This document shows positions 49,186 through 51,362 of a stretch of 51,362 nucleotides of DNA, piece after piece (position 1 is the stretch's first letter; every line of letters begins with the position of its first letter). Origin of the DNA: CAZQKE01 sp964593865 (GTDB lineage: Bacteria > Chloroflexota > Anaerolineae > JAAYZQ01); contig CAZQKE010000140.1 in assembly GCA_964593865.1 (NCBI GenBank), positions 1-51,362 on the forward strand, read 5' to 3'. Both the position numbers and the translations under genes were made by a program. Under the pieces are notes generated by a model. The model was not told the DNA's origin and did no database searches. It saw only the letters and a list, made by a program, of their open reading frames with translations.

Positions 49186-51362
49186 ATGAGACGGTTTACC
49201 CATGCAGCAACGCGCTCTCACCGCGCGAGCAACGCCGGGGAATCCGGTAGAAGCAGCAAGGAATGGCTCATCGTCATCCCCCTGTTGACCGTTTTGCTGC
49301 TCATCCCCTTTTGGCCGGTGGCGACGATGCGGGGCACGGTCATCACCAACGACATTGCCACCAGCGACATGGCCAACCTGCACCAGCCCATGCGCGATTT
49401 TCTGGGACGGGAATTGCACGCCGGGCGGCTCCCTCTCTGGCTGCCGGACATCTACCTGGGCTACCCCCTCCAGGCGGAGGGGATGACCGGCGTATTCTAC
49501 CCGCCCAATCTCTTGCTCTTTGGCCTGTTGCCCCCGCCCATCGCCCAGAACCTGGCCGTGCTGTTGCCCTTTTTTGTGGCCGCCTTTGCCACCTATGCCC
49601 TGGCCCGGCAACTGGGCGCGACCCTGTGGCCCGCGCTGCTGGCCGCCGTGGCCTATGCCCTGGGCGGGTTCTACATCGTCCACGTCAAGCACATGCCCAT
49701 CGTCCACACCGCCTGCTGGCTGCCTCTGGCCTGGCTGTTCATTGAGCTGGGGCTGGCACGGGACCGCCGCTTCCTGCTGGGGACGGGTCTGGTCTGGGCG
49801 GTGCAGTGGCTGGCCGGGCTGCCCCAGATCGCCTACTATAGCGTGGGCGTGGGATTGCTCTACTACCTGGGCCGGGCGTGGATGACCGACCGCCTGCGCC
49901 GAACGGCTCCCCTGCTGGCGACGGCCCTGGTCCTTTCCTTCGGGCTGGCGGCGGTGCAGATCTGGCCCACGGCGGAAATGACCGGCTTTTCGGAACGGGC
50001 CGGGGGCGTCAGTTTTGAGTTCGCCACCCGCTTCAATTATGACCTTGCCAACCTATGGACCTGGCTCTACCCCTACGCCAACGGCGATCCGGGGGCGGCG
50101 ACCTACCGGGGCAAAGGGCTGTTCTGGGAGGATTACGCCTACATCGGTTTGCTGCCCCTGGCGGCGGGGTTGCTCGGCGGGCTGTGGTTGGCCCGGCGGC
50201 AGAAATCGGCCCGCCTGCTGCTGCTCCTGGCCGCCGGGACCTTTTTGTTGAGCCTGGGCAAGCACACTCCCTTCTTCTACCTGGCCTACAAACTCTTGCC
50301 GGGGATGGACCTCTTTCGCTTCCCCCAACGGCTCCTGGCGGTGACAACCCTCTGCCTGACGCTGCTGGCCGCCCTGGCCCTGACTCCCCTGCTGGAACGT
50401 TGGGGGAAAGGCTCCCCCCGCACCGCAGCCTTGCTCGGCGGGGGATTGCTGGCCCTGGTGGTGGCCGATCTCTATTTCTATCACATCCGCCAGAACGCCG
50501 TGGTAGACATGCAGACCTGGTACTCCCCGCCCCAAACGGCCCGCCTCATCACCCAGGCGGCGGCGGAGGGCCGTTCCGGGCGGGTTTTTTCCGTGGGCGC
50601 CATCATCAAATTCCAAGATGCTTATTGGCAGGCCGAGGGCTGGGAGGGCGACCTGACACCCTATGTCGCCCAGCGCGAATTCCTCCAACCAAGCCTGAAC
50701 GTCCTTTACGGCGTTCCGGCGGCCAACGGCTATGCCAACCTGACGCCCGACTATTTGACCCAGGTGTGGGGCAACGAAAAGCGAGGGGGGCTGATCCAAA
50801 AGATGTTCTACCGTCAGGGGGATCGGCTCCTGGCCCGACCGGGGCTGGGCCGCCTCCTCAGCCTCTACCACGTGCGCTTTCTTATCACCTTCTTGCCTTT
50901 TGAAGAAGAAGGGTTTACGCTGCTGGGCGTCTACGGCCCCGATGCCTATCTCTACGAAAACCGGAACGTCATGCCCCGCGCCTTCATCGTGAGCGACGCC
51001 GTCACCGCCGCCGATCCGTCCGCCGCATTGGACCTCTTGGCCGCCCCCGACTTTGATCCCGCCCGGCGGGTGATCTTGGTGGACCCCTGGCCTCCACCTC
51101 CACCGCCCCCCGCCGCCCCGGCGACGGCGGCCCGCGCCGAAATCGTGGCGGAGCGGCCGACGCATCTCACCGTTGAAACGGAAAGCGACCGCTCCGGCTT
51201 TTTGGTGCTGAGCGATCTCTACTACCCCGGCTGGGAGGCGACGGTGGACGGCAAGCCGGTCCCCATCTACCGGGCCGACGGCTGCATCCGGGCCGTGCCC
51301 CTGACGGCAGGGACGCACCGCGTTGAGTTCCGCTTTGCTCCCAAGCCGTTGCGCTACGGGGC
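49186..51362 (+). CDS. YfhO-like polytopic membrane protein (C-terminus cut by window edge)
   Basis: At least 725 residues from ATG 49186 after GAGGAAACC. A basic N-terminus of about 25 residues is followed by the first helix (LIVIPLLTVLLLIPFWPVA), and about a dozen helices follow. The first outer loop has TNDIATSDMANLHQPMRDFL and GRLPLWLPDIYLGYPLQAEG, as in the YfhO/GT-C glycosyltransferase-like group, where acidic residues in this loop serve in catalysis. The C-terminal soluble part ends with SDLYYPGWEATVDGKPVPIY, a typical YfhO signature. Members transfer sugars to lipid-linked polymers such as teichoic acids; the acceptor here is unknown. The end of the protein is beyond the window. Confidence 0.88.
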   Translation, partial: MRRFTHAATRSHRASNAGESGRSSKEWLIVIPLLTVLLLIPFWPVATMRGTVITNDIATSDMANLHQPMRDFLGRELHAGRLPLWLPDIYLGYPLQAEGMTGVFYPPNLLLFGLLPPPIAQNLAVLLPFFVAAFATYALARQLGATLWPALLAAVAYALGGFYIVHVKHMPIVHTACWLPLAWLFIELGLARDRRFLLGTGLVWAVQWLAGLPQIAYYSVGVGLLYYLGRAWMTDRLRRTAPLLATALVLSFGLAAVQIWPTAEMTGFSERAGGVSFEFATRFNYDLANLWTWLYPYANGDPGAATYRGKGLFWEDYAYIGLLPLAAGLLGGLWLARRQKSARLLLLLAAGTFLLSLGKHTPFFYLAYKLLPGMDLFRFPQRLLAVTTLCLTLLAALALTPLLERWGKGSPRTAALLGGGLLALVVADLYFYHIRQNAVVDMQTWYSPPQTARLITQAAAEGRSGRVFSVGAIIKFQDAYWQAEGWEGDLTPYVAQREFLQPSLNVLYGVPAANGYANLTPDYLTQVWGNEKRGGLIQKMFYRQGDRLLARPGLGRLLSLYHVRFLITFLPFEEEGFTLLGVYGPDAYLYENRNVMPRAFIVSDAVTAADPSAALDLLAAPDFDPARRVILVDPWPPPPPPPAAPATAARAEIVAERPTHLTVETESDRSGFLVLSDLYYPGWEATVDGKPVPIYRADGCIRAVPLTAGTHRVEFRFAPKPLRYG

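Overview
This GC-rich, densely packed window looks like chromosome of a Chloroflexota bacterium, probably Anaerolineae or a relative. That is an inference from gene content: a huge DUF11/SdrD-B/GEVED surface protein, NarL- and OmpR-type two-component pairs, split glycine decarboxylase (gcvPA/gcvPB), hydantoinase pairs, SHOCT mini-proteins and a YfhO-like membrane protein. No rRNA, tRNA or CRISPR was seen. Two genes run off the ends: the surface protein at the left edge and the YfhO-like protein at the right edge.

Layout. 1-9686 (-): one giant secreted repeat protein. 9879-11966 (+): divergent OmpR-type response regulator and kinase; the shared 190-bp gap holds an 11-bp-period direct repeat that could be the regulator's binding site. 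12073-17479 (+): TetR repressor with a consensus promoter and operator, a ferredoxin-FAD reductase, and a MacB/FtsX-like ABC exporter. 17483-20107 (-): dual-specificity phosphatase overlapping a GAF sensor kinase, then a MerR regulator with a cysteine-rich tail. 20114-20945: a frameshifted pseudogene and a cluster of perfect inverted repeats. 20946-23896 (+): ECF transporter S-component with a histidine kinase, then three SHOCT-domain membrane mini-proteins. 23941-29285 (-): membrane protein, hydantoinase A and B, methyltransferase. 29377-30085 (+): RelE-type toxin-antitoxin pair. 30158-31753 (-): guaA. 31754-32698: IS3 transposase remnant and a long leader. 32699-36871 (+): branched-chain amino-acid-type ABC transporter (livHMGF) plus a CBS-ACT protein. 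37259-40117 (+): NarL-type kinase and regulator. 40097-48879 (-): a directon of about twelve genes (gcvPA, gcvPB, DUF4160, DUF2442, AcoX-like kinase, SDR, two small ORFs, ACR3, rhodanese, TauE/SafE, hypothetical). 49186-end (+): YfhO-like protein.

The most unusual structure is a dispersed intergenic repeat built from a fixed series of short perfect hairpins. Copies lie at about 22619-22762, 32405-32506, 32530-32690, 36888-37020 (reverse) and 49055-49184. In two places the last module supplies the Shine-Dalgarno sequence of the next gene, and both of those leaders follow near-consensus promoters. Downstream of the reverse copy is a 150-nt structured region ending in a strong terminator. The family is the best candidate here for an undescribed element: mobile, regulatory, or both.

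All family names come from reading motifs by eye; no database search was possible.
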